From positions 558,001-622,000 of the forward strand of contig CAWERR010000006.1 in the NCBI GenBank assembly GCA_963811585.1: DNA of 64,000 nt, in the 5' to 3' direction. This document shows positions 26,192 to 34,501 of the stretch, piece after piece. The notes under the pieces were generated by a model. It did no database searches. It saw only the letters and a list, made by a program, of their open reading frames with translations, and was not told the DNA's origin. How positions within the stretch are numbered: the first letter of the stretch is position 1; each line of letters starts with the position of its first letter. Source of the DNA: JACDHG01 sp963811585 (GTDB lineage Bacteria > Actinomycetota > Actinomycetes > Propionibacteriales > Nocardioidaceae). Made by a program: the position numbers and the translations under genes.

Positions 26192-26361
26192 CGCCTCGGT
26201 GACTCGGAGCCGGCTCAGCGGGCTCGCGTCACCACATCGTTATGCATCGGGCGTCGCGCGGACGACCTGGACTTGCCAAGATCAAGGCCCCGGGTCGCAA
26301 CGATCCGGTCGATGCATGTGGGACCGACATTCGACTTGATGACCAGCCGCAAAGGGACCTG

Positions 26362-27333
26362 ATGAGCAGCTTCGACACCCTCGCCTCGGTGACGAGTCGG
26401 ATCAGCACCAACATCGAGAAGGTCATCGAGGGAAAGCCGGACGTCGTCCACACCGCGATCACGGTGCTGCTCGCCGAAGGCCACCTGCTCATTGAAGACG
26501 TGCCCGGAGTCGGCAAGACGATGCTCGCCAAGTCACTGGCGCGCTCCATCGACGGCACCGTCAAGCGCATCCAGTTCACTCCCGACCTGCTCCCCTCTGA
26601 CGTCACCGGGGTCTCCATCTACAACCGAGACACCCGCGACTTCGAGTTCCGCCCGGGAGGCGTTTTCGCGAACATCGTCGTCGGTGACGAGATCAACCGG
26701 GCCTCGCCCAAGACCCAGTCCGCGCTGCTCGAGTGCATGGAGGAGCGGCAGGTCACGGTGGACGGTACGACGTACGAGCTGCAAGTCCCGTTCATGGTCA
26801 TCGCCACCCAGAACCCGATCGAGATGGAAGGCACCTACCCACTTCCCGAAGCGCAGCGCGACCGGTTCATGGCGCGCGTTTCGATGGGCTATCCCCTCCC
26901 CCGCGCCGAGCTCGCGATGCTCGACACGCACTCGACGGTCAACCCCCTCGACGACCTTGAGCCGGTGGCCGACGCCGCCGAAGTCGTCAAGCTGATCGAC
27001 ATCGTTCGTTCCGTGCATGTCTCAGAGCCCGTGAAGCAGTACGCGATCGACATCACATCGGCCACCCGACGCTCGCCGGAGTTGCGACTCGGTGCGTCAC
27101 CACGTGCGTCGCTCCACCTGGTCCGGGCCGCACGCGCGCACGCAGCCCTCGAGTCCCGCGAGTACGTCATCCCCGACGACCTGCAGACGCTGGCCGTGCC
27201 GGTGCTCGCCCACCGGCTCATCACCAGCCTCGAGGCGCAGATGGGCGGCCGTGGCGCCGAGCAGATCGTGAGCTCACTGCTGCGCTCGATCCCGGTGCCC
27301 GAGGGCACCAGCGCGCCCGATCGCACGGCCTGA
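26362..27333 (+). CDS. MoxR-family AAA+ ATPase
   Basis: 323 aa from the ATG at 26362, which follows AGGG by 5 nt; the frame is open about 40 codons further upstream without family similarity. Walker A is EDVPGVGKTMLAKSLA and Walker B is VVGDEINRASPKTQSALLE. VIATQNPIEMEGTYPLPEAQ is the MoxR sensor region. MoxR ATPases act as chaperones, often with von Willebrand or DUF58 partners. The next two genes (DUF58, transglutaminase) form the common MoxR-DUF58-TgpA operon. Confidence 0.93.
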   Translation: MSSFDTLASVTSRISTNIEKVIEGKPDVVHTAITVLLAEGHLLIEDVPGVGKTMLAKSLARSIDGTVKRIQFTPDLLPSDVTGVSIYNRDTRDFEFRPGGVFANIVVGDEINRASPKTQSALLECMEERQVTVDGTTYELQVPFMVIATQNPIEMEGTYPLPEAQRDRFMARVSMGYPLPRAELAMLDTHSTVNPLDDLEPVADAAEVVKLIDIVRSVHVSEPVKQYAIDITSATRRSPELRLGASPRASLHLVRAARAHAALESREYVIPDDLQTLAVPVLAHRLITSLEAQMGGRGAEQIVSSLLRSIPVPEGTSAPDRTA

Positions 27334-27340
27334 AGGTCGC

Positions 27341-28633
27341 ATGCGGGCCGCGCTTTCGACACTGACGACCCGAGGGCGGGCGTTCCTGTCTGCGGGCATC
27401 ACCTGCGGTGTCTGCGCGATCTTGCTCGGACAGAAGGATCTGCTCCGAGTCGGGATGCTCCTGGTCGCGCTGCCCGTCATCACAGCCCTGATCGCAGGCC
27501 GGGCGCGCTATCGGCTCTCATGCTCACGCGAGGTCACACCCTCTCGAGTCCCAGCTGGGCAGCCGGCGCAGGTCTCACTGCGACTCGAGAATCCCGGCCG
27601 GGCACCGACAGGCCTGATGCTTCTCGAGGACCAGGTGCCCTACGTGCTCGGAAGCCGCCCACGCTTCGTCCTCGACCAGCTGCGGCCTCGGTGGGAACGC
27701 ACGGTCAGGTATGGCGTCCGCTCCGAGGTCCGCGGCCGCTACCCGATCGGCCCCCTCACGGTCCGCATCAGCGACCCGTTCGGGTTCGTCGAGCTGACCC
27801 GGGCGTTCACGTCGCGCGCCGTCATGGTCGTGACGCCCGTGGTCATCGACCTTCCCGCCGTACACCTGTCAGGTGACTGGTCCGGCAGCGGCGAGAACCG
27901 GCCGCGTGCGTTCGCCGCCGCGGGCACTGAGGACGTCACCGTCCGCGAGTACCGGCTCGGAGACGACCTTCGCCGCATCCACTGGGCCTCGACGGCGCGC
28001 ACCGACGAGCTGATGGTGCGCCGTGAGGAGCAGCCGCATCAGAGCCGGGCGACGATCGTCCTCGACACCCGCGTTTCTGCACACCGCGGCTCGGGGCCTG
28101 CGTCGTCGTTCGAGTACGCCGTCTCGGCGTCGGCATCGATCGGCGCACACCTGGCCGGGCGGAACTTCACCGTGCGCCTCCTCACCGATGACGTCCGCGC
28201 TGCCGACGCCTCCTGGCACGACCGCGGCATCAGCGGCCCGATCGAAGTGCAGCTGCTGCTCGAGACCCTTGCAGTCATCGGCACGTCGAGCCGCACGGAC
28301 TTCACCACCGGATCGGCAGACCGCAACAGCGCCGGCTTGCTGATCGCCATTCTGGGAGACTGCTCCGACGCCGACATCGCCTCGGTGTCGGGACTGCGGG
28401 TCGGCGCAAGCCGGTCGCTGGCCATCCTGCTCGACACCGCCGCCTGGTCGCGTGACAAAGCGCCCACCGGCCGCGGTGCCGCCGAGCAGGCACAGTCGCT
28501 GCGGGCGCACGGGTGGACGGTTGTCGTCGCTGGACCCTCCGACCGACTGCCCGACATCTGGCAAGACCTGAGTGCCACCGTGTCGCACGGACGGCTGGGT
28601 CGTGTCGCTGAGCCGACGGGACCGGTGGCATGA
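27341..28633 (+). CDS. DUF58 domain protein
   Basis: 430 aa, starting 7 nt after moxR with GAAGG as ribosome binding site. Two hydrophobic segments near the N-terminus (residues about 12-52) anchor it. The DUF58 signature YRLGDDLRRIHWASTARTDE is in the middle, followed by a von Willebrand-like fold (TIVLDTRVSAHRG). Biochemical role is unknown for the family; association with MoxR and transglutaminases is conserved. Overlaps the next gene by 4 nt. Confidence 0.88.
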   Translation: MRAALSTLTTRGRAFLSAGITCGVCAILLGQKDLLRVGMLLVALPVITALIAGRARYRLSCSREVTPSRVPAGQPAQVSLRLENPGRAPTGLMLLEDQVPYVLGSRPRFVLDQLRPRWERTVRYGVRSEVRGRYPIGPLTVRISDPFGFVELTRAFTSRAVMVVTPVVIDLPAVHLSGDWSGSGENRPRAFAAAGTEDVTVREYRLGDDLRRIHWASTARTDELMVRREEQPHQSRATIVLDTRVSAHRGSGPASSFEYAVSASASIGAHLAGRNFTVRLLTDDVRAADASWHDRGISGPIEVQLLLETLAVIGTSSRTDFTTGSADRNSAGLLIAILGDCSDADIASVSGLRVGASRSLAILLDTAAWSRDKAPTGRGAAEQAQSLRAHGWTVVVAGPSDRLPDIWQDLSATVSHGRLGRVAEPTGPVA

Positions 28634-30954
28634 AGGAGTCCTTCGCGGAGAGCTCGAAGATCTCGTTCCTAGGCTGGCTTGCCACGGTGGGCACCTCGCT
28701 GTGTTTCCTCCCGACGACCACCAACCAGAGCTATGTGTTCACCGGGGCATTCGTGTCCGGGATCGTCGTGCTCGCGGGCGTGGGTCTGCGGTGGCTGCGC
28801 ACCCCGGCGGTCGCCGTCATGGCGATCCAGCTCGTGCTCCTGGTCGAGGTACTGCTGCTCGGGTTTGGTGAGAATCTCAAGTTCGGCATCTTCCCCACCA
28901 CGGCCACGTTTGCCGGCATCCGCGACATCATCGACTCCGGCATGGACGTGGCGTCGAGGTACGCCGCGCCGGCACCCGAGAGCGCGGGCCTCACCCTGCT
29001 GGTGGTGCTCACCATCGGAATCGTTGCCGTGCTCGTGGACTTCTTCGCGGCCGGCGTACGCCGGGTGCCCTTGACCGGTCTGCCACTCCTGACCATGTAC
29101 ACCGTGCCCGTCACCGCCCTCCCCGACGGCGTCCCCATCTACGGCTTCCTGCCTGGAGCGATCGCATTCGTGGCGCTGCTCCTCGCCGACGAGCGCGAAC
29201 GACTTACCCACTGGGGACGACTCGTCACGCGGACCGCCAACCCGAACGAGCAGCCGACGATGGACACGTCGGGCCTGGTGGCGAGCGGCCGGCGCATCTC
29301 GTTCATCGCGGTCAGCTGCGCGGTGATCCTCCCGATCTTCATCCCGGCGTTCTCAGCCTCGCTGATCGACCAGGGTCGAGGCACCGGTCCCGGCGACGGT
29401 GATGGGCCGCAGCTCAGCTTCGACGACCCCATGGTCAGCCTGGCATCCAGCCTGAAACAGCCCGAACCTGTCGACCTTCTCAAGGTCTCGAGTCCCATCA
29501 GCCCCGACTACTTGCGCCTGGTGGTGCTCGACCAGCCCGGACCCAACGCCTGGACGGCAAAGACCCTCGACCTGGACGACACCATCGACATCGACAGCGT
29601 GCTCCCCGACCCCACTGGGGTGTCGGAGGGGATCGCGACCACTCAGCGCCAGATGGCGATCGAGGCACAGGATGCATTCCCCAAGAACTCCACCTGGCTC
29701 CCGGTTCCGTACTTCTCACAGTTCGTCGACATCGACAGCCCCTGGGGTTACGTGCCGCGCGATCAGACCGTGACGGCGACGACTGAGACGTCTGCCGCTT
29801 CGTTGGGCGGGTACGACGTCACGTTCTCTGAGAGCTTGCCGACCCCTGAGCAGCTGGCAAGCGCGGCATCGGCGCCTTCGGACATCCAGGCAGAGTTCGG
29901 CGTCGTACCGGACGGGATCCCGTCGGACATCGGAACAATCGCCCGCGCCGTCACCCTCGAAGCGCGCACCCCGTACGAGCAAGCGGTGCTCCTGCAGAAC
30001 TACTTCCGGGACTCAGATCAGTTCGACTACGACCTGGATGCCGGCTACGGCTATGGCTACCAAGCAATGTCTGAGTTCCTCGACAAGCGGCGCGGCTTCT
30101 GCCAGCACTTCGCTGCCACGATGGCGATGATGGCTCGCACGCTCGGGATTCCGTCGCGGATCGTCGTCGGCTTCCTCAAGCCCGAGCGGACGGAGGACGA
30201 CGGCAGGTATGTGCTGACGTCCCACAACGTGCACGCCTGGCCCGAGCTCTACTTCGACGGCGCCGGCTGGGTGCGGTTCGAGCCGACGCCCGGCGTCGGT
30301 GCCACCCTGCCGCCTTGGGCGAGCAGCACGCTCGGACCGGGCGGAGGCACGATCGACCCGACGCTGACGGTGCCGACCGACAGCCAGCTGACCGAGGACC
30401 CCCGGACAGAGCGGCCGAGCGGTGCGGCCGCGGATGACGCGGCGGGTGGAGGCGGCGGCGGTGGAACGCCTCCTTCACGGGTGTGGCCATTCGCGATTCT
30501 CATCCTGGCTCTCGTCTTCGTTCCCGCCGCGCTGCGACGAGGTATCCGCCGCTCACGCTTGAACCGCCCCGTCGATGAGTCGGCGGCGGCCGAGATGGCG
30601 TGGCTCGAGCTGCGAGACCACGTCCGTGACCTTCGGCTGCCCTGGACAGGGTCGATGACGCCACGAGCACGCGAACGGTCTGTCGCGCCACTCCTGATGG
30701 ACGACGACGCAGCACTGGTGGCCTTGGGGAGGCTCGCGCTGAGCGTCGAGCGGTCTCGCTATGCCAGCACGCCCCTGGCTGGTTCGTCGCCAGGACAGGA
30801 TGCGGCCACCGTCATGGAGGCGATCAACAAGGGTGCCGAGCGCGGACAGCGAGTCAGGGCGTTTCTGTGGCCACGCTCGTTGTGGCCCGACTTGCGGGCT
30901 GCCTGGGAAGCATTCACGCGTCGGCGCCAGGAACCTGAGCCCACAGCCGACTGA
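28630..30954 (+). CDS. TgpA-like membrane transglutaminase-domain protein
   Basis: 774 aa. The N-terminal 200 residues hold about six membrane segments (DUF3488 type). The extracellular transglutaminase core has the catalytic Cys in RGFCQHFAATMAMMARTLG and His in SHNVHAWPELYF, with FEPTPG following. A glycine-rich linker leads to another membrane segment (FAILILALVFVPAALR) and a C-terminal cytoplasmic DUF4129-like region. It overlaps the DUF58 gene (ATGA). TgpA has been linked to envelope processes; the substrate is unknown. Confidence 0.9.
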   Translation: MKESFAESSKISFLGWLATVGTSLCFLPTTTNQSYVFTGAFVSGIVVLAGVGLRWLRTPAVAVMAIQLVLLVEVLLLGFGENLKFGIFPTTATFAGIRDIIDSGMDVASRYAAPAPESAGLTLLVVLTIGIVAVLVDFFAAGVRRVPLTGLPLLTMYTVPVTALPDGVPIYGFLPGAIAFVALLLADERERLTHWGRLVTRTANPNEQPTMDTSGLVASGRRISFIAVSCAVILPIFIPAFSASLIDQGRGTGPGDGDGPQLSFDDPMVSLASSLKQPEPVDLLKVSSPISPDYLRLVVLDQPGPNAWTAKTLDLDDTIDIDSVLPDPTGVSEGIATTQRQMAIEAQDAFPKNSTWLPVPYFSQFVDIDSPWGYVPRDQTVTATTETSAASLGGYDVTFSESLPTPEQLASAASAPSDIQAEFGVVPDGIPSDIGTIARAVTLEARTPYEQAVLLQNYFRDSDQFDYDLDAGYGYGYQAMSEFLDKRRGFCQHFAATMAMMARTLGIPSRIVVGFLKPERTEDDGRYVLTSHNVHAWPELYFDGAGWVRFEPTPGVGATLPPWASSTLGPGGGTIDPTLTVPTDSQLTEDPRTERPSGAAADDAAGGGGGGGTPPSRVWPFAILILALVFVPAALRRGIRRSRLNRPVDESAAAEMAWLELRDHVRDLRLPWTGSMTPRARERSVAPLLMDDDAALVALGRLALSVERSRYASTPLAGSSPGQDAATVMEAINKGAERGQRVRAFLWPRSLWPDLRAAWEAFTRRRQEPEPTAD

Positions 30955-30998
30955 CGTGCTGAGGGCACGAAGCTACGAGTGGGTCGGCAGGACGAGTC

Positions 30999-31397
30999 TT
31001 AGTACTCGTCGCGGCGGCGACGCCAGCGGTCTTCCATCCGATTCATGAAACCCGACGACCTGTCGGAAGATGCCTGGCCCTGCTTGGCGCGGGTGATCGG
31101 GTGCACGTTGTCGGGGAGGTCGGGGTCGGCGAGCTTGCGGGCGTTGGTCACGCCGGCGTATGCACAGCCGAGCATGATAATGAAGCCGCCGACGGCGAGG
31201 ATCGTAAGAGTCAGCACCGCACCGGTCATCAACACGGCGACTCCGGCCAGGAACCCGAGGGCCGACAGGATGGTGAGGCGCTTGTGATGGCGACGCGACG
31301 ATGCTCCTCGCAGGGCGGAGACAAACTGGGGATCCTCCGCGGCGAGCGCTTCTTCCATCTGCTCCAGCAGACGCTGCTCTTCTTCTGAGAGCGGCAT
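30999..31397 (-). CDS. DUF3040 family small membrane protein
   Basis: 132 aa. Start set at the ATG at 31397, with GGAGGA just upstream and the family N-terminus MPLSEEEQRLLEQMEEAL. Two membrane segments (LTILSALGFLAGVAVLM and LTLTILAVGGFIIMLGCAY) are followed by a basic C-terminal tail (RMEDRWRRRRDEY). DUF3040 proteins are common near division and DNA-repair genes in actinobacteria; function is unknown. Converges with the transglutaminase gene. Confidence 0.88.
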   Translation of the reverse strand: MPLSEEEQRLLEQMEEALAAEDPQFVSALRGASSRRHHKRLTILSALGFLAGVAVLMTGAVLTLTILAVGGFIIMLGCAYAGVTNARKLADPDLPDNVHPITRAKQGQASSDRSSGFMNRMEDRWRRRRDEY

Positions 31398-31657
31398 CGT
31401 GTCCTCCAACCGACGAGGGTTTGTCGGGTCGTTCCCCCAGTCTAGGCGCGGTCAGGTGGGTGCGAAACCCCAGGCAACCAAATTGGTCCCTACCGCGTCT
31501 TGAGTGTAGGTGGGACGAGGGGACCCGTGCCGTGCTTTCCACAACTGTCCGGAAGAGTCCTCGATGTCCGACCGGCCAGGTACGTCTTACTCGACTCTCA
31601 GGCCCGAGGGTCGATTCATCAGGGGGGACACAGCCCGTGTTTAGCAAAGGAACGAAC

Positions 31658-32440
31658 GTGAAGAAACTCATTGGTGCGCTCAGCGCAGTCGTCGTGGCGC
31701 TCAGCCTCGGCACCACGCCGGCCGCCGAGGCCGAAACCCTGCCAGCGTGCGGCGGGGACAGTCGCGGCGAGCTCGGCACCGCCCCAGCCGAGCTTTTCCA
31801 TGCGCGACCAGTACGCCCGCGAGATCGTCCGCTACGGCCAGGCCGACCAGGGCGTCTACAGCATCGCCCATGTCCGCGAGCTGCAGTACCGGCTGCGCTG
31901 GGCTGGCACCTTCTCGGCCGGCATCACCGGCACGTTCGGGCCTATCACGAAGACTGCCGTAACGCGCTACCAGCGCCAGGAGGGTCTCAACCCGACCGGA
32001 GTCGCCAACCATGTGACGTGGGCACACCTGATTCGCGACACGATTCGGCACCGGGGCCAGATCCCGCGCATCTGCAACCCGTGCGGGCTGGCACGCCTGC
32101 TACGACCGGTCGATGCACCAGGTCGTCCTGCTGAGGAACGGCATCATGCGCAACAGCTGGCTGGTCCGCGGCGGCGGCACCAGCTATCCAGACCCGGATC
32201 GGCACCCACGCCGTCTACTACCGCGACATCGACCACGTGTCTGGCCTGTACGACAGCCCCATGCCGTACTCGCAGTTCTTCGACGGCGGTCAGGCGCTGC
32301 ACGGCTCGGGCATCATGACCGACCCGTTCTCAGGCCACAGCCACGGCTGCATCAACATGTACATCGAAGACTCCCGGCAGCTGTGGAATCTGACGTCCAA
32401 CAAGCGGCTCGTCGTCACCGTCTACGGCGCCTGGTCCTAG
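31658..32440 (+). CDS. secreted L,D-transpeptidase with peptidoglycan-binding domain (three frameshifts)
   Basis: Starts at GTG 31658 after AAAGGAAC. Order: signal peptide (KKLIGALSAVVVALSLGTTP), a PG_binding_1 repeat (VRELQYRLRWAGTF ... TKTAVTRYQRQEGLNP), then a YkuD domain with GHSHGCINM holding the catalytic Cys. The frame changes at about 31770 (CCCC), 32087 (GGG) and 32195 (CCC). Removing one base from each run restores 259 aa with domains in register, so these are probably sequence errors. It would cross-link peptidoglycan 3-3 outside the membrane. Ends 18 nt before dinB, convergent. Confidence 0.85.
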
Positions 32441-32458
32441 CGAGTGCGCCACGTCGCG

Positions 32459-33670
32459 TCAGGGACGGGAAGTGTGGAGGAGGGCTGCCGGTCGCACGGC
32501 GGAGCGGCCGAACCGGGTCACCGCAAGATCGGCAGCTTTCTCGGCGTCCTCCCACCCGTGCTCGCGCTCGCCCAACACCAGCTGCCGGGTCGCGGTGGCG
32601 GTGTCGATGAGGCCTTCGACCCGGACGCCGACCAGCCTGATCCGGGCGCGCTGCAACCCGAGGGCGGCGAACAGGTCGGTAGCGGTCGCATAGATCTGCT
32701 GGGTCCCGTCGGTGGCGTCGCGCAAGGTCCGGGACCGGGTGATCGTGGTGAAGTCGTGGAACCGTACCTTCAGCGTGACGGTGCGGCCGCTCACCCCCGC
32801 CGACCGCATCCGGAAGGCGACCTTCGCCGACTGCCGGAGCAGCTCACGGCGTACGACGGTCTGGTCGTCGGTATCACGGCCGAACGTCTCATCGGAACCG
32901 ATGCTGCGGTCAGGCTCCTCCTGCGGTCCACGCCGCGGCGTCACCACCCGGTCGTCGTCTCCCCAGGCCATCGCGTGCAGCTGCCCACCGTGGTGCCGGC
33001 CCAGCGCCCGCTTGATGACGCCCACCGGCGTATGGGCGAGGTCGCCCACGGTGCACAGCCCGAGTCGACGCAGCTGGGTCGACGTCACTTCCCCGACCCC
33101 CCACAGCTCTTCAACGGCGAGTGGATGCAGGAACGCGGTCACGTCGTGCTTGGCTACGACGACAAGCCCGTCGGGCTTTGCGCGCCGCGAGGCGAGCTTC
33201 GCTACCCCAGCGGTGGGCGCGACGCCGACCGAACAGGTGATCTGCTGCTCGTCGAAGATGCGGGCTCGCAGGTAGTCACCGACCGCCGTGGCGGAGCCGA
33301 ACCGGCGCAGCGACCCGGTGACGTCGAGGAACGCCTCGTCGATCGATATCACCTGGACCACCGACGTGACGCTTCGGAACGTCTCCATGATGGACGACGA
33401 GACGACGTCGACCTCGACGAAGTCGGGAGAGACGATCTGGGCGTCGGGACACAGCCGACGGGCCCGCGTCGTCGGCATCCCGGAGTGCACACCGAAAGCC
33501 CGGGCGGCATACGTCGCCGACATCACGACTCCCCGGTCGCCGCCGCCGACGATCACCGGCACGTCACGCAGCTCGGGTCGGTCGCGGATGGCCACCGAGG
33601 CGTAGAAAGCGTCCATGTCGACGTGGAGGATCGTGCAGCCGCGGTCGTCGGACGACCTCGACTCACGCAT
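32459..33670 (-). CDS. dinB: DNA polymerase IV (Y-family)
   Basis: 403 aa from the ATG at 33670, 23 nt after the methyltransferase stop; an in-frame TTG at 33703 overlaps that gene. Lesion-bypass polymerase. Catalytic motifs are intact: ILHVDMDAFYASV near the N-terminus and VISIDEAFLDVTG, so this is an active DinB rather than the inactive ImuB paralogue. GVAPTAGVAKLASRRAKPDG and VEELWGVGEVTSTQLRRLG follow. It is the last gene of the SOS-linked minus-strand group. Confidence 0.95.
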   Translation of the reverse strand: MRESRSSDDRGCTILHVDMDAFYASVAIRDRPELRDVPVIVGGGDRGVVMSATYAARAFGVHSGMPTTRARRLCPDAQIVSPDFVEVDVVSSSIMETFRSVTSVVQVISIDEAFLDVTGSLRRFGSATAVGDYLRARIFDEQQITCSVGVAPTAGVAKLASRRAKPDGLVVVAKHDVTAFLHPLAVEELWGVGEVTSTQLRRLGLCTVGDLAHTPVGVIKRALGRHHGGQLHAMAWGDDDRVVTPRRGPQEEPDRSIGSDETFGRDTDDQTVVRRELLRQSAKVAFRMRSAGVSGRTVTLKVRFHDFTTITRSRTLRDATDGTQQIYATATDLFAALGLQRARIRLVGVRVEGLIDTATATRQLVLGEREHGWEDAEKAADLAVTRFGRSAVRPAALLHTSRP

Positions 33671-33693
33671 GGTCGACCGGGTGGTCGGCCGGG

Positions 33694-34446
33694 CTAAGGA
33701 CAAGTGGCGAGGACGTGGAGCTGGGTCGCGATCGACATGAAGGCCGGGTCGGAGGCGACAGCCGCCTCGAGGTCACGCAGTGCGGTAGCCGCGTGGGGCT
33801 CGGTGTCGACCAGGGCTCCGCTGAGGTGGTCGGTGAAGACGCGGATACCTCGGGTCTCGCCGATGGTGAACCCCGCTGCCGTGAGCAGTGATGCCAGCTG
33901 GTGCTGGTCGAACCGGCGCGGCACCGGGTCGGTGCTCCCCCAGTTGCCGTCAGGATCGGCGAGGGCGGCCCGGGCGTCTCCCAGGTGGCCGGCCAGGGCA
34001 CGGGCGAAGACGGCCGCGGAACGTTGGGCGACGAGCACACTGAGGCAGCCGTCGGCTGCGAGAGCAGCAGCCGCCGCCCGCAGCGCCTCGACCGGCTCGT
34101 CGACGAACTCGAGGACGCCGTGGCAGACGACGATGTCGGCGCTGTGGGCGTCGACGACGTCGAGCAAGGACGCCGCGTCTCCGAGCACCCCGCGCACCGA
34201 GTCGGTGACTCCGGACTCGGCGGCACGGCTCTCAAGGGACGCCAACGCATCGGGGCTGGGGTCGACGACGACGACGTCATGGCCGAGCCCCGCGATCCGG
34301 ACCGCGAGCGCTCCGGTGCCGCCCCCGAGGTCGACGACCCGGAGTGGGCCGGTCGACCCGACGGCAGCGTGTCGAGCCTGCAGCACCGCCTGCAACGCAT
34401 CCCACACGACCGCGCTGCGGATGGCGTTGCGTTGACGCTCCACCAC
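33694..34446 (-). CDS. class I SAM-dependent methyltransferase of unknown substrate
   Basis: 250 aa. Rossmann-fold methyltransferase: SAM loop VVDLGGGTGALAVRIAGLG (motif I), the acidic residue in VVVVDPSPDALASL, and ADIVVCHGVLEFVDEPVEAL (motif IV region). It sits between dnaE2 and dinB on the same strand with 55 and 23 nt gaps, so probably in the damage-induced operon. The substrate could be nucleic acid, tRNA or a small molecule; sequence does not say. Confidence 0.85.
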   Translation of the reverse strand: MVERQRNAIRSAVVWDALQAVLQARHAAVGSTGPLRVVDLGGGTGALAVRIAGLGHDVVVVDPSPDALASLESRAAESGVTDSVRGVLGDAASLLDVVDAHSADIVVCHGVLEFVDEPVEALRAAAAALAADGCLSVLVAQRSAAVFARALAGHLGDARAALADPDGNWGSTDPVPRRFDQHQLASLLTAAGFTIGETRGIRVFTDHLSGALVDTEPHAATALRDLEAAVASDPAFMSIATQLHVLATCP

Positions 34447-34501
34447 GGGTGGCCTCCTCGGGGAACTGTTGGTTGCTCAACCCTAGGGCTTGCAGGCGGA
34501 G

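Noticed and set aside
32459..33670. dinB as ImuB
   Set aside because: Catalytic DMDAFYA and SIDEAFLD motifs are intact, whereas ImuB lacks them.
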